A DNA stretch of 64,000 bases from Adhaeretor mobilis (lineage in GTDB: Bacteria; Planctomycetota; Planctomycetia; Pirellulales; Lacipirellulaceae): the NCBI RefSeq assembly GCF_007741515.1, contig NZ_CP036263.1, positions 2,791,501-2,855,500 of the forward strand, written 5' to 3'. Below, piece after piece: positions 54,680 through 64,000 of the stretch. Position numbers and translations under genes: made by a program. The notes beneath the pieces were generated by a model, which ran no database searches, had not been told where the DNA came from, and was given only the letters and a program-made list of their open reading frames with translations. Within the stretch, counting starts at the first letter, position 1. The number at the start of each line of letters is the position of its first letter.

Positions 54680-55606
54680 CTAGGTTAGTGAAAGAGCCTT
54701 TTGGGGATTGAGAGAGGTAAGCATGCATATCGAATCTTCATCGAGATGTAGGTGATTGCGAAGGTTATCAGCACTCGTAGTCATGGTTGCAACCGAACCT
54801 GCCAAATGAGATTTGTCACCAGCAATCGATGTCACTCCATACTCGTCAACATCGACCTGTTGCCCTCCGATGGTGTACTGCCCTGGCCCCAGGCCGGCGG
54901 CGGAGATCGCATCTGTCACAACAATCGATCGATCAACGCCTGCGACTTGGAGGTAGTTGCCAAGTGCATAGAACGGAATGTGTACTCCATCGGCGATAAA
55001 ACAGCACCAGAGGTGATCTGCAAAACTGAGTACTCGCTGAATGACATTGTCGTGGCGGTCAATCTCCTTGGGACATCCATTGCCTACATGAGTGAACATG
55101 GACAGTCCTGAATCGACTGCTGCTCGCAAGACATCAAGCGGTGCTTCGCAATGTCCGGCTGAGACGATTACTCCCTCCTGAGAAAGTCGTTGAGTTACCT
55201 TTAGTCCGCCGTCACGCTCAGGTGCCAGTGTCACTATGCGGGTTAGTCCTTCTGCCGCCTCCAGCAGTTGGAGCATCACCTCGGTATCCGCAGGCCGAAC
55301 AGAATTTGCCGGATGGGCACCAACATACCCTGTTCGTTCGTTGATGAAAGGTCCCTCAATGTGAATGCCTTGTATGACCTTACGTACGATCTCATCTTCG
55401 TCGCGAGCCCGAACAATTCGCCGGAGTCGCGAAACCATGGCATCGATATCATCCGTAATGACCGTAGCCAGGATCCCTTCCACGCCATCGTTCGCTAAGC
55501 GTGTACACGCGCGGTGATAGTCTCTACCACTAGCATCGTCGGAATTGAAATCAACGCCGTCGTAGCCGTTGACTTGCAGGTCAAAGTATTGGGGGCCGTT
55601 AATCAT
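54680..55606 (-). CDS. nagA: N-acetylglucosamine-6-phosphate deacetylase-like protein
   Basis: NagA converts GlcNAc-6-phosphate to glucosamine-6-phosphate and acetate. The 308-residue protein carries the metal/active-site blocks QGIHIEGPFINERTGYVGAH (E), GVIVSAGHCEAPLDVLRAAV (H), SMFTHVGNGCP (H, where NagA usually has HLFNAM), and SIVVTDAISAAGLGPGQY (D). It is shorter than typical NagA (about 380) because the N-terminal strand domain is missing, so it could be a subfamily with a different acyl sugar substrate. nagB lies 14 bp upstream in the same direction. Confidence 0.8.
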   Translation of the reverse strand: MINGPQYFDLQVNGYDGVDFNSDDASGRDYHRACTRLANDGVEGILATVITDDIDAMVSRLRRIVRARDEDEIVRKVIQGIHIEGPFINERTGYVGAHPANSVRPADTEVMLQLLEAAEGLTRIVTLAPERDGGLKVTQRLSQEGVIVSAGHCEAPLDVLRAAVDSGLSMFTHVGNGCPKEIDRHDNVIQRVLSFADHLWCCFIADGVHIPFYALGNYLQVAGVDRSIVVTDAISAAGLGPGQYTIGGQQVDVDEYGVTSIAGDKSHLAGSVATMTTSADNLRNHLHLDEDSICMLTSLNPQKALSLT

Positions 55607-55620
55607 GGATTCCTTGCTTC

Positions 55621-56376
55621 CTAGCGGGTGGCAGACATGGATTCTGACAGTTTGCTTGCGGCGGGTGGATCCAGGAAGATGGTCGTTGCCAGGTGCGATT
55701 GCAAGATAGATGCAGGAACATCCTGGGTAATCGGCCCTTCAATGACCTTCGCCGTTGCATCTGCCTTCCGTTCGTCGGGAACGCTACAGACAATGGCGTT
55801 TGACTTGAGGATTTGCCGAACAGACATGCTAATTGCCTGAGTTGGGATCTCTTCAAACGTCGAAAACCAGCCTTCGCCAAGTTGTTGGCGACGACATGCC
55901 TCGTCCAGCGAAACCACCAAGTAAGGTACTTCCGTATCAAAATCGGCAGGAGGATCGTTGAAGGCAAGATGGCCGTTTTCGCCTATGCCTATCAGGGCAA
56001 CATCAATCGGATGAGCTGTTATCAGATCGGATAGGCGAGAACATTCATCGGCAACTTGCTTAGCCATTCCATCGATAAAATGGAAAGCTTTCAACGGCAC
56101 CTTGGAAACAAAGCGTTCGCTAAGGTACTTGCAAAACGAGGCCGGGTGATCTGTGGAAATCCCAATATATTCATCCAGGTGAAATCCCGTAACTTGCTCC
56201 CAAGGAATATCCTTCTGCACTATCAATGCAGCCAACGTTTCAAATTGGGAGGCTCCCGTGGCAACGACAATATTGGCAGAGCCTCGTTCGGCAACGGCCT
56301 GCTTAATCAACTCACCAGCTTTGGAAGCAGCCAGTTCTCCCATTTCTCTTGTGTCTTTTGAAATAACAACGTTCAT
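55621..56376 (-). CDS. nagB: Glucosamine-6-phosphate deaminase
   Basis: NagB converts glucosamine-6-phosphate to fructose-6-phosphate and ammonia. The 251-residue protein has the family landmarks [18 protein letters not shown] (phosphate loop), [20 protein letters not shown] (with the catalytic D in FHLDEY), [20 protein letters not shown] and [20 protein letters not shown]. It is the first gene of a two-gene operon with nagA. Together they complete amino-sugar entry into glycolysis. Confidence 0.92.
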   Translation of the reverse strand: MNVVISKDTREMGELAASKAGELIKQAVAERGSANIVVATGASQFETLAALIVQKDIPWEQVTGFHLDEYIGISTDHPASFCKYLSERFVSKVPLKAFHFIDGMAKQVADECSRLSDLITAHPIDVALIGIGENGHLAFNDPPADFDTEVPYLVVSLDEACRRQQLGEGWFSTFEEIPTQAISMSVRQILKSNAIVCSVPDERKADATAKVIEGPITQDVPASILQSHLATTIFLDPPAASKLSESMSATR

Positions 56377-56854
56377 CTTTCTCGTCCTTTCGCGGTTAAG
56401 TGTCGTGGGTCAATACGTGACATATAAGGGCAAATTTGACTTGGTGCCTATCGCATAACTGAACTGACTTTGATGTGGGATTGTACAGAGAGTGGTTGAT
56501 CACTTACCTGCCAGCACGGAGGTGCTTTCGATGGCAAAGAAGGGAAAATATGTTTACGTTGGGCGGCTCCTGGGCAAGCTTATTGGCAACGAATGCAGCC
56601 CATGCTGCCTCGCTATCAGAGAAGTCTAGAAGGTGCGCGGTAGCGAGCGGACTTGAAAGTCGTCGCCAAACGTGACTTATAGGTCCCCAGAACAGGCGTT
56701 TAATGGAAAGCAGTCTCACGCGAGTCCTACTCAGGAAGCGCCTTGCATCGTTACTTCCAAAAATAGATCGAAGCAGGCATTTTATGCAAATTGCACAAAG
56801 CTTCCCTGCTGGAGCATGACTAACTGAAAGGCATTCAGTGGAATTAGTAAAGCG
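56377..56854. other. Intergenic region upstream of nagB, leading into an IS5 remnant
   Basis: The nagB promoter should lie at the left end. The rest has no recognisable gene; it may hold the decayed 5' part of the IS5-type element. Confidence 0.35.
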
Positions 56855-57357
56855 TTGACGGAGCGATGCCAAAATCGTCTCTGGGTGGGGTGGAGTACCG
56901 GAACTAATGCGATGGATCGTGCTAAGCTGGGTGCCAAGCGGTCGATTCCCACAGGCGCTCGCGGCGTTCAACTGGGAGTGAAAGTGAGTGGCGCCAACAC
57001 CTACGATACCAAGCTTCTGAAGGCGACTCTCGGTAGGCCTCCCATTCACAGCCCTCAGCCTACTGCCCGGCGACATCAGTAAACGCGTCTCGACATCCGA
57101 TATCAATCGAAGGAAGTTTGCCGATTTTTTCAGCACCGCTACTACCGACCGCAAGTTCAATCGCGTGGGCAGGAGGAATCGCAGCGGTAGAAGCATCCGC
57201 AATTCAAGGTGCGACGATGGGTGGTGGAACGCACACATTCTTGGGTCAATCGTTCTTACAAGCTTCTCATTCGTTGGAAAAGAAGTTCAACAACTACTTG
57301 GCACTGCTGCCATTCTTATTCACATGGACTCCGCTTAGGATGGCTCGGGTGCTGAGA
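56855..57357 (+). pseudogene. Decayed IS5-family transposase
   Basis: Plus-strand frames contain shifted fragments of an IS5-type DDE transposase: AMDRAKLGAKRSIPTGARGV then QLGVKVSGANTYDTKLLKAT (around 56909-57030), and further on, in other frames, FKVRRWVVERTH and SLEKKFNNYLALLPFLFTW (57200-57320), which correspond to the usual C-terminal RWVVERTHSW...NRFRRL and RWEKKVENYLALLHLA stretch. At least two frameshifts and a deletion separate the parts. No intact frame remains. Confidence 0.65.
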
Positions 57358-57538
57358 TAGGCTCCTAGTTGCATGCGAGCGATTCAGTCGGATGTTTAGA
57401 CGACGTAACGCTACCGAGGTCGAAATAGGCAGCGGATGATTTCGGTCTCGGCAGTTTTCCATCGGTTCGCTGTCCGTATTGCTCCACTGATTGTTCGGTT
57501 TTCTTCAAACCCATCGGGCTTAGCCGGTGGTAGTCGAG

Positions 57539-58288
57539 TCAGTTTGCATCTGTATTCACACTGACTTTTCTGACTGAAACATTCAACTTGCCTTGCTTTC
57601 GGTAGTGAGCTTCAATCAGTAGTCGGCAGGCCGATCGGATGTGCTCCATCATTGCCAGTCTCGCCCCTTCGGCGTCCTTATTTCGAATTCTCTCTAGAAT
57701 CGTTTCATGTAGCCCACAAGTGTGACGTAATGAATCGATTGATTCGTGATGAATTTGCAAACCATAGATCCGTGTTCGAACTCGCAAGTGCAAGACTGTC
57801 TCTAGAGATCGTCGATTTCCTGCTGCACGCATGATAGTGTCGTGGAATTCGGCGTCTACTCGTGACCATTGGGCAAGAATCGATGTTCTATTTTTGGAGG
57901 TTTGGTTTTCAATTAAGGCGTCGAGCAAAGCGGTAAGCTCCGTGCCGCATTTATCGAGAGCCTCCAAGACTTGTGCTTCAGGCGATTCTGCGATGCGCAT
58001 AACAGCATGGCACTCTAGTGCTTCACGCTGATCGTAGATGTCCATTAGGTCTTCGTAGCTAGGCTCGGGCACGAAAGTACCACCACCATGTCGAGTTTCA
58101 AAGAAGCCTTCAGTGTTCAATTGACCAATGGCATCACGCACAGGGATAGGGCTAACACCAATCTCTTTAGCAACAGATCGACCAGAAAGCCGGTCTCCTG
58201 GGCGCAATTCTCCATTGCACAGTTTCTGGAATAAATAGGAGTAGGCTCGCTGCTTTAGAGTTTCACTCACTGAATCCTCGAGTCGCAT
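57539..58288 (-). CDS. GntR/FCD-type transcriptional regulator of the amino-sugar cluster
   Basis: The ATG at 58288 (MRLEDSVSETLKQRAYSYLF) is preferred over the TTG two codons earlier (249 residues). An N-terminal winged helix (LCNGELRPGDRLSGRSVAKE, IGVSPIPVRDAIGQLNTEGF) precedes an FCD ligand domain of about 150 residues with metal-site residues in RVDAEFHDTIMRAAGNRR and LRHTCGLHETILERIRNKD. FCD regulators bind sugar acids or sialic-acid products. It is divergent from the oxidoreductase-transporter-epimerase operon and probably represses it, as NanR does for sialate genes. Confidence 0.85.
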   Translation of the reverse strand: MRLEDSVSETLKQRAYSYLFQKLCNGELRPGDRLSGRSVAKEIGVSPIPVRDAIGQLNTEGFFETRHGGGTFVPEPSYEDLMDIYDQREALECHAVMRIAESPEAQVLEALDKCGTELTALLDALIENQTSKNRTSILAQWSRVDAEFHDTIMRAAGNRRSLETVLHLRVRTRIYGLQIHHESIDSLRHTCGLHETILERIRNKDAEGARLAMMEHIRSACRLLIEAHYRKQGKLNVSVRKVSVNTDAN

Positions 58289-58344
58289 TGCCAAGTTTGA
58301 AATTATCTTTGATAGTTGCAGAAACCCATAGACTCCGCCACTAT

Positions 58345-58354
58345 TGATATATCA
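58345..58354. promoter_or_regulatory. Candidate operator palindrome in the divergent promoter
   Basis: The perfect palindrome TGATATATCA lies between the GntR gene (start 58288) and the FAD-oxidoreductase gene (start 58570), within AT-rich sequence. It could be the regulator's site. It is short, so chance is possible. Confidence 0.3.
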
Positions 58355-58569
58355 TAATTAATGGCGTCCGAACCGTTTCTCCATGCTGCCGGATCTAGAA
58401 TGATGCAGTTTAGGCTAATATTGAGATCAGCTCAAGGAGAATTTCCTCTAGGCATGCCAAGCCAGAATGCTGAAGCAACTGGATGGTATATCACCAAAAC
58501 CAGTCTTCCTCGTCTATGTCAGAGACATCAGAACAGACTGATGAGTTATAGGGCCGAAGGAACAATAGT

Positions 58570-60198
58570 ATGACAGGAGAACAATCCACAGACGTGTTGA
58601 TAGTCGGTGGTGGGCTTGGCGGATGTGCGGCGGCATTGGCTATTGCGAAAGCCGGATATCGCGTAGTCATGACAGAGCAAACGGACTGGATCGGCGGACA
58701 GCTAACGTCTCAAGCCGTCCCTCCTGACGAGCATGGTTGGATAGAGAGGTTTGGTTGCACGGCAAGCTACCGAAAACTCCGCAACTATATTCGCGACTTC
58801 TATCGTAATAATTACCCACTTACGGCTAGCGCTCGTAAGCGGGAGTTTCTTAATCCTGGAAACGGCTGGGTCTCTCCCTTGTGCCATGAGCCGATCGTGG
58901 CGCTGGAAGTGCTGAGAGCGATGCTGGCCCCCTATGTTTCTAGGAAGCTTTTAACGATTGCTTTGCGACATCAACCTGTTGCAGTTGAACTAGGGGCTGG
59001 TGATCGAATATCAGCGGTAACTTTCCGCAATGAAGCCATAGGAACTGACCAAACCATCGCGGCCAAATATGTGCTGGATGCCACCGAACTAGGCGATCTA
59101 CTGTCATTGGGTGATATTGAATTCTCAGTTGGCCGTGAGTCTCACACTCAGACGGATGAGCCGGATGCTGCTACGGAATCTGATGCGACGGATGTTCAGT
59201 CCATGTCGGTTTGCTTCGCCATCGATCATATTGAAGGAGAAGACCACACGTCCGAGAAACCTAGCAGGTATGATTTTTGGCGCGAGTATGTCCCTCCGTT
59301 GAAGCCCTCGTGGCCGGGCAAACTGCTGGACTGGAAGGCTTGCCATCCGCGCACAATGGAAACTGTGGAGTATCAGTTCAATCCTCACCACGAAAGTTCA
59401 CGGGCATTTTCCGGCCTCTGGTCGTACCGCCGCATTCTCGCTCGCGATAATTTTCAACCCGGCACATTCGCCAGCGATATTTGTGCGATCAATTGGCCAA
59501 TGATCGACTACCTACCTGGTCATCTGCTGAATGATTCGGCTGAAGAAAACAATCGACATTTGGCAGATGCCAAACAATTAAGCTTATCGTTACTCTACTG
59601 GCTCCAGACTGAAGCCCCGAGGACGGATGGTGGCCTAGGCTACCCAGGTCTGAGACTGCGAAAGGATGTAGTGGGTACGGACGATGGTCTGGCTAAGTAT
59701 CCGTATATTCGGGAGTCACGTCGAATCAAGGCGGAGTTTACAGTTTGCCAACAGCACGTCTCCGCGAAGTTGAGGCCCAATGGCAACCGGGCCCAACAGT
59801 TTGAAGACTCTGTAGGCATCGGAAGTTATCGGATAGATTTGCATCCCACAACTGGCGGTAAGAACTATCTCGACGTCGAGGCTCTACCATTCCAAATTCC
59901 GTTGGGAGCACTCATCCCAGTTCGAATAGAAAATCTCCTGCCAGCGGCAAAGAATCTGGGAGTTACGCACATCACAGGGGGCTGCTATCGCTTGCATCCC
60001 GTCGAATGGAATGTCGGTGAAGTCGCGGGCCTGCTGGCGTGCTACTGCTTGAAGAAATCGCAGTCACCGCGCGGCGTATATCGAACAGCAAAGCTCCGCC
60101 GGGAATTTCAGAGTTTCCTCGAACAACAAGGCGTCCAATTGGAGTGGCCCTCGGACATCGTTTTAAAGGAAGGGGATCCCCATGGGCACGCACTCTAA
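58570..60198 (+). CDS. FAD-dependent oxidoreductase (FAD_oxidored family)
   Basis: The 542-residue protein opens with a Rossmann FAD motif, TDVLIVGGGLGGCAAALAIA, followed by YRVVMTEQTDWIGGQLTSQA, and later KYVLDATELGDLLSLGDIEF, LLPAAKNLGVTHITGGCYRL; these are typical of the planctomycete FAD_oxidored (PF12831-like) group whose substrates are mostly unknown. AAGGA precedes the ATG. It overlaps the symporter gene by 17 bases and forms an operon with the transporter and epimerase, suggesting a role in processing the imported sugar; the reaction is not known. Confidence 0.8.
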   Translation: MTGEQSTDVLIVGGGLGGCAAALAIAKAGYRVVMTEQTDWIGGQLTSQAVPPDEHGWIERFGCTASYRKLRNYIRDFYRNNYPLTASARKREFLNPGNGWVSPLCHEPIVALEVLRAMLAPYVSRKLLTIALRHQPVAVELGAGDRISAVTFRNEAIGTDQTIAAKYVLDATELGDLLSLGDIEFSVGRESHTQTDEPDAATESDATDVQSMSVCFAIDHIEGEDHTSEKPSRYDFWREYVPPLKPSWPGKLLDWKACHPRTMETVEYQFNPHHESSRAFSGLWSYRRILARDNFQPGTFASDICAINWPMIDYLPGHLLNDSAEENNRHLADAKQLSLSLLYWLQTEAPRTDGGLGYPGLRLRKDVVGTDDGLAKYPYIRESRRIKAEFTVCQQHVSAKLRPNGNRAQQFEDSVGIGSYRIDLHPTTGGKNYLDVEALPFQIPLGALIPVRIENLLPAAKNLGVTHITGGCYRLHPVEWNVGEVAGLLACYCLKKSQSPRGVYRTAKLRREFQSFLEQQGVQLEWPSDIVLKEGDPHGHAL

Positions 60199-62776
60199 TA
60201 TTCTGGTTTGGACTCTATTGTTCGTCTTGGGGATAACCAACCCGATAGTCCATGCGGGAGCGGAGGACTCACAACTTTTGGAATGGAGTAACTTACCCTC
60301 ACTGCCTGCAGGAGTCGAAGGAGCCTTTATTGGCGAGTTGGGCGGTTTCTTAGTCGTTGCGGGAGGACGTACTGTTGATCTCGAACAGGACTCAGCGAAT
60401 GAACACTTCAGGGATGAGATTTTGGTGCTAGAGCCAAACGCCGAACAGTGGAAGCTTGCCGGCCATCTTCACGAAGCGCTTGCTGATGGTGCAGCTGTCA
60501 CAACAGAGCACGGATTGCTCTGCATGGGAGGTCGCGACAACGAAGGGAACAAGGCCGGTGTCTACTTGTTGACCTGGAATTCAGTGTCAGAACAGATAGA
60601 TGTGGATCAGCTGGGCGATATGCCCAAACCGCTTGCCATGTGCTCAGCGGCACGTTTAGGAGACCAGGTGTTCCTGGCTGGCTGTTGGATTAAGGATGCG
60701 GAGCAGAACGAAACAAAAAAACAGTTCTTGTCGCTCAAGGTTTTTTCGTTTGCTGACCTTGAAGCAAGCCAATGGCAGCATATCAAACCATGGCCGGGCC
60801 AAGGCTATTTTTTCTCTGCGTTAACAGCCCAGAATGGCAAACTCTTCTTATTGAACGGCTCTTCCACCCCAATCAGTAGCAATGCAAGTCAATCTATCAA
60901 CTCCGCAGGTGGCAGCTATTGTTTTTCAAGTGCATCCCAAAGCTGGAGTCGACTCACTGATCCACCTATTGCGCTCGCTGCCTCATCGGCGATCGCTTAC
61001 GGCCCTAGCACCATTCTCTATATCGGGGGGATCGGTAATGACGCTCATTTGGGCGGGGAGTCGGCTGCTTCAGAATCGATCATAAGTTCAAAGATTTTTG
61101 CTCACGAGACGATCACCGACTCGTGGAGCTACCAAGGAAAGCTTACTTCGCCAATTGCCATGGCTACGGCAGTCGAATGGCAGGGGCGAATCGTAGTTGC
61201 AGGAGGGCATACAACCGACAATTTGCCTACTTCAAGCGTCGCTGAAGCGACCGTCAAGCCATGGCAAAGTGCTTTCCATTTTGTCGATTACACCATGCTA
61301 GCGCTCTACCTGCTGGTGCTCATGTATATCGGCTGGCATTTTTCTGAGAAAGGCAGTTCCTCTAGCGACTATATGCTGGGTGGGCAAACGGTCCCCTGGT
61401 GGGCCGTCGGGCTAAGCATTATGGCTACGCAGGTCAGTTCAATCGGGTTCATGGCCATACCTGCCAAGGCATTTGCCACGGACTGGGTCTATTTCACAGG
61501 TATCTTAACGTGGTTCATCGTGGTGCCGATTGTCGTACGGTATTACATTCCATTTTTCTATCGCCCTAATGTGACCACTGCCTATGAATATCTAGAACAC
61601 CGTTTTAATCTAGCTGTACGACTCTACGGTAGTCTTTCGTTCATACTTCTTCAGTTAGGACGGATGGCGGTTGTGCTCTATTTGCCAGCTCTTGCGCTCT
61701 CGGTAGTTACCGGGATGAATGTCTATGCGAGCATCCTCATCATGGGCATTTTAAGTACCGCCTACACCGTGATGGGGGGGATCAACGCTGTGATCTGGAC
61801 CGATGTCTTACAAGCAGGTGTCTTGATGGGCGGCGCTTTGCTCGGCATGATTATTGCCGTCATGGGCCTGGAAGACGGTATTGAGGGGTTCCTGAATATT
61901 GCCGAAGCCAATAATAAGTTTCGCCTGATCAACTGGGACACTAATATCACTACGACTGCAATCTGGGTCGTTCTTGTTGGCAATGTTTTTCAGCGGACGT
62001 CTGACCTGACCGCCGACCAAACAGTCGTTCAGCGTTATCTCTCCACGAAGAATATCCAACAAGCCTCGAGAGCTTTATGGGCCAATGTTGCAGCGTCGAT
62101 CCCTTGGGCTTTGATCGTATTCTTGTTCGGTACAGCCCTATTCGCATTCTTCAAAACGCATCCTGAAAAATTAAACCCTGCGATGCAAACGGATGCAATT
62201 GTACCCTGGTTTGTAGTGGAATATATGCCGGTCGGGATTTCTGGGCTGGTACTAGCAGCTCTATTCGCCGCCGCCATGTCGAGTCTCGACAGCAGCATTC
62301 ACAGTGTGGCTACTACCATTTCCATCGACTTCTACAAGCGGTTTCGCTCCGATTGTTCCGATCGAGACTTACTACGACTTGCCCGCCGGTTAACGGGAGT
62401 ACTCGGCATGCTGGGAACCGGCGCGGCATTACTTGCAGCCACCTATGAAATCGATTCGTTATGGGATCTCTTCTTGGAATTTGCTGGATTGGCAATCGGG
62501 GGGCTGGCGGGCATCTTCATGTTGGGAATCTTTACCAAGCGTGGCAACAGCCTTGGTGCCATTTCAGGCGCAATTGTCGGAGCAGTTGTCTTGTACTCAG
62601 TCAAAACATACACACATATCCATTTCTTCCTCTATCCTGCTCTTGGTGTCGGCTCAAGCTTCCTTATTGGCTACGCGGTTAGCATTCTGTATCCATCCGA
62701 AAACCAATCGCTTGCAGGACTTACAATTCACACGAATGATGCCGCTCACGACAGTCCATTCAGCAAGCTTGAATGA
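60182..62776 (+). CDS. Kelch (NanM-like) beta-propeller fused to a sodium:solute symporter
   Basis: The 864-residue protein has a signal sequence (residues 1-27), a six-blade kelch-type domain (about 45-360; repeats such as GEFGGFLVVAGGR-like LGGFLVVAGGRTVDL, HGLLCMGGRDNEGNKAGVYL, GRIVVAGGHTTDN) and a C-terminal SSS transporter with about 13 helices starting at FVDYTMLALYLLVLMYIGWH. SSS landmarks are YMLGGQTVPWWAVGLSIMAT, FYRPNVTTAYEYLEHRFNLA and AALFAAAMSSLDSSIHSVAT. The propeller resembles N-acetylneuraminate mutarotase/epimerase, so the protein may capture, mutarotate and import sialic acid. Coupled to the preceding gene by overlap. Confidence 0.88.
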   Translation: MGTHSNILVWTLLFVLGITNPIVHAGAEDSQLLEWSNLPSLPAGVEGAFIGELGGFLVVAGGRTVDLEQDSANEHFRDEILVLEPNAEQWKLAGHLHEALADGAAVTTEHGLLCMGGRDNEGNKAGVYLLTWNSVSEQIDVDQLGDMPKPLAMCSAARLGDQVFLAGCWIKDAEQNETKKQFLSLKVFSFADLEASQWQHIKPWPGQGYFFSALTAQNGKLFLLNGSSTPISSNASQSINSAGGSYCFSSASQSWSRLTDPPIALAASSAIAYGPSTILYIGGIGNDAHLGGESAASESIISSKIFAHETITDSWSYQGKLTSPIAMATAVEWQGRIVVAGGHTTDNLPTSSVAEATVKPWQSAFHFVDYTMLALYLLVLMYIGWHFSEKGSSSSDYMLGGQTVPWWAVGLSIMATQVSSIGFMAIPAKAFATDWVYFTGILTWFIVVPIVVRYYIPFFYRPNVTTAYEYLEHRFNLAVRLYGSLSFILLQLGRMAVVLYLPALALSVVTGMNVYASILIMGILSTAYTVMGGINAVIWTDVLQAGVLMGGALLGMIIAVMGLEDGIEGFLNIAEANNKFRLINWDTNITTTAIWVVLVGNVFQRTSDLTADQTVVQRYLSTKNIQQASRALWANVAASIPWALIVFLFGTALFAFFKTHPEKLNPAMQTDAIVPWFVVEYMPVGISGLVLAALFAAAMSSLDSSIHSVATTISIDFYKRFRSDCSDRDLLRLARRLTGVLGMLGTGAALLAATYEIDSLWDLFLEFAGLAIGGLAGIFMLGIFTKRGNSLGAISGAIVGAVVLYSVKTYTHIHFFLYPALGVGSSFLIGYAVSILYPSENQSLAGLTIHTNDAAHDSPFSKLE

Positions 62777-62822
62777 CGAGATTGCGGCTCGCACTCTGTA
62801 ATCTCGACCACCGGGAAACAAC

Positions 62823-64000
62823 ATGTCTGAACGGCTTGATGATAATGCTACCTCACTGAGTCGACATCGAATCGAAGAGTTGATTCGCGTTTATCGCGAC
62901 GGACTGCTAGAGGATGTCATTCCATTTTGGATAAACCATTGCGTAGATAGTAAGCATGGTGGTTTCACCATGAGTCTAGGACAAGATGGCACAGTTATTG
63001 ATGATGACAAAGGCGTATGGCAACAAGGGCGCTTCACCTGGCTGCTTGGGAAATTGCACAACCAAGTTGAGTCACGAGACGATTGGTTAGTACTCGCTAG
63101 GCATGGCATAGACTTCATTGATCGATATTGCTTTGATAAGAGTGACGGTCGGATGTGGTTTCTGCTGACGCGTGACGGGAACCCGTTGCGAAAACGCCGC
63201 TATGCATTTTCAGAGAGCTTTGCGGCAATTGCCTACGGAGAATTCGCAAAAGCGACCGGCAGCGACGAGTACGCTGAGAAGGCTCGCAAGGCATTCCAGG
63301 AATTCATTGATCATAGTTTCAACGGCAAAGGGAGTCTGGCCAAGTTTACTGACACCCGGCCGATGACGGCCATCGGCTTTCCGATGATCGCGATTAATGT
63401 GGCGCAAGAACTACGAGAATCTATTGGCCTTGAAGAGGCCGATAGATGGATTGATCGCTGGATTGAAAGAATCCAGACACTTCATGTGAAGGAAGATATC
63501 CAATGTGTTATGGAAACGGTCGGTGCAAATGGTGAACTTCTCGACCACTTTGATGGACGCACTCTTAACCCTGGCCATGCTATTGAAGGAGCATGGTTCA
63601 TCATGCGGGAAGGTAAGCTCCGGAATGACCAAGGTCTTATCCGTCTAGGTTGTCAAATGCTTGACTGGATGTGGGAGCGCGGCTGGGATCGTGATTATGG
63701 CGGGATGCTCTACTTTGTCGACGCAAAGGGACTTCCCGTTCAAGAATATTGGCACGACATGAAATTCTGGTGGCCGCAGAATGAAGTCATTATCGCTACG
63801 CTACTGGCTTACCAGTTGACCGGAGAAGTTAAGTACGCTCGTTGGCACACTTTAGCACATGACTGGGCTTTTGAGCATTTCCCCGATGCAGAGCATGGGG
63901 AATGGTTCGGCTATTTGCACCGCGATGGTCGCCGCAGTGTGTCGCTAAAAGGAAATCACTGGAAAGGCCCATTTCATTTGCCAAGAATGCAACTGAATTG
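62823..64000 (+). CDS. AGE-family epimerase, end beyond the window
   Basis: N-acylglucosamine 2-epimerase (AGE) family: an alpha/alpha barrel that interconverts N-acetylmannosamine and N-acetylglucosamine or related sugars. My translation from the ATG at 62823 runs 392 residues without a stop to the right edge, close to the usual 400. Recognisable are FWINHCVDSKHGGFTMSLGQ, KGVWQQGRFTWLLGKLHNQV, RYAFSESFAAIAYGEFAKAT, NPGHAIEGAWFIMREGK (catalytic H), EYWHDMKFWWPQNEVIIATL and GEWFGYLHRDGRRSVSLKGN. It is the third gene of the operon and feeds the NagA/NagB route. Confidence 0.9.
   Translation, partial: MSERLDDNATSLSRHRIEELIRVYRDGLLEDVIPFWINHCVDSKHGGFTMSLGQDGTVIDDDKGVWQQGRFTWLLGKLHNQVESRDDWLVLARHGIDFIDRYCFDKSDGRMWFLLTRDGNPLRKRRYAFSESFAAIAYGEFAKATGSDEYAEKARKAFQEFIDHSFNGKGSLAKFTDTRPMTAIGFPMIAINVAQELRESIGLEEADRWIDRWIERIQTLHVKEDIQCVMETVGANGELLDHFDGRTLNPGHAIEGAWFIMREGKLRNDQGLIRLGCQMLDWMWERGWDRDYGGMLYFVDAKGLPVQEYWHDMKFWWPQNEVIIATLLAYQLTGEVKYARWHTLAHDWAFEHFPDAEHGEWFGYLHRDGRRSVSLKGNHWKGPFHLPRMQLN

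Noticed and set aside
56504..57238. 244-codon minus-strand frame
   Set aside because: Sequence looks random, and the plus strand carries recognisable IS5 transposase fragments in the same place.
37000..58000. A right attachment site copying the 3' half of tRNA-Arg
   Set aside because: I looked for GGTTCGAATCCTCC and neighbouring tRNA sequence by eye and found no copy; the right boundary of the element is therefore not claimed.
1..64000. CRISPR arrays and rRNA genes
   Set aside because: No regularly spaced short repeats and no rRNA-like sequence were seen.

Overview
The window looks like chromosomal DNA of a planctomycete, most probably of the Pirellulales group. This is inferred from gene content: planctomycete-type secreted low-complexity proteins, paired outer-membrane-like proteins, a free-standing RNA polymerase alpha-CTD-like protein, an ECF sigma factor with a membrane anti-sigma-like partner, a PQQ-propeller protein, a kelch/sodium-symporter fusion, and several intergenic palindromic repeats. 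No 16S gene is present, so the lineage is not proven.

Positions 1-34,760 are mostly core genome: nqrA (cut by the left edge), sucC-sucD, two paralogous outer-membrane-like proteins, an RlmM-like rRNA methyltransferase, a UvrD/PcrA helicase, DNA polymerase X, an RND efflux pair, a YggS-type PLP protein with a heparinase-like protein, a YdjY protein, the sigma/anti-sigma pair, a nuclease-RAMA gene broken by in-frame TGA codons, and feoA-feoB.

Positions 34,763-about 54,600 are accessory. A tRNA-Arg(ACG) carries the antisense 3' end of a tyrosine integrase that was split by a 1,020-bp IS630-family element. The rest of an integrative element follows: two small HTH proteins, a primase-helicase, and a non-coding stretch with a strong hairpin and a long direct repeat (possible origin). 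Next comes an OLD-type ATPase/TOPRIM nuclease with an HNH nuclease (candidate defence operon, apparently frameshifted at its start), a methyltransferase-like remnant, a membrane-anchored thermonuclease, and a TerY-P type operon: zinc protein, vWA protein, PP2C phosphatase, and a kinase with membrane and helix-hairpin-helix segments. Zinc-ribbon proteins and an ISAs1-type element close the region. No right attachment site was recognised.

Positions 54,680-64,000 hold an amino-sugar/sialic-acid utilisation cluster: nagA-like and nagB on the minus strand, a decayed IS5-type transposase, a GntR/FCD regulator, and a divergent operon of FAD-dependent oxidoreductase, kelch-sodium:solute symporter fusion and AGE-family epimerase (cut by the right edge). 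Together these would bind and import an acyl amino sugar, epimerise it, deacetylate it and deaminate it into glycolysis.
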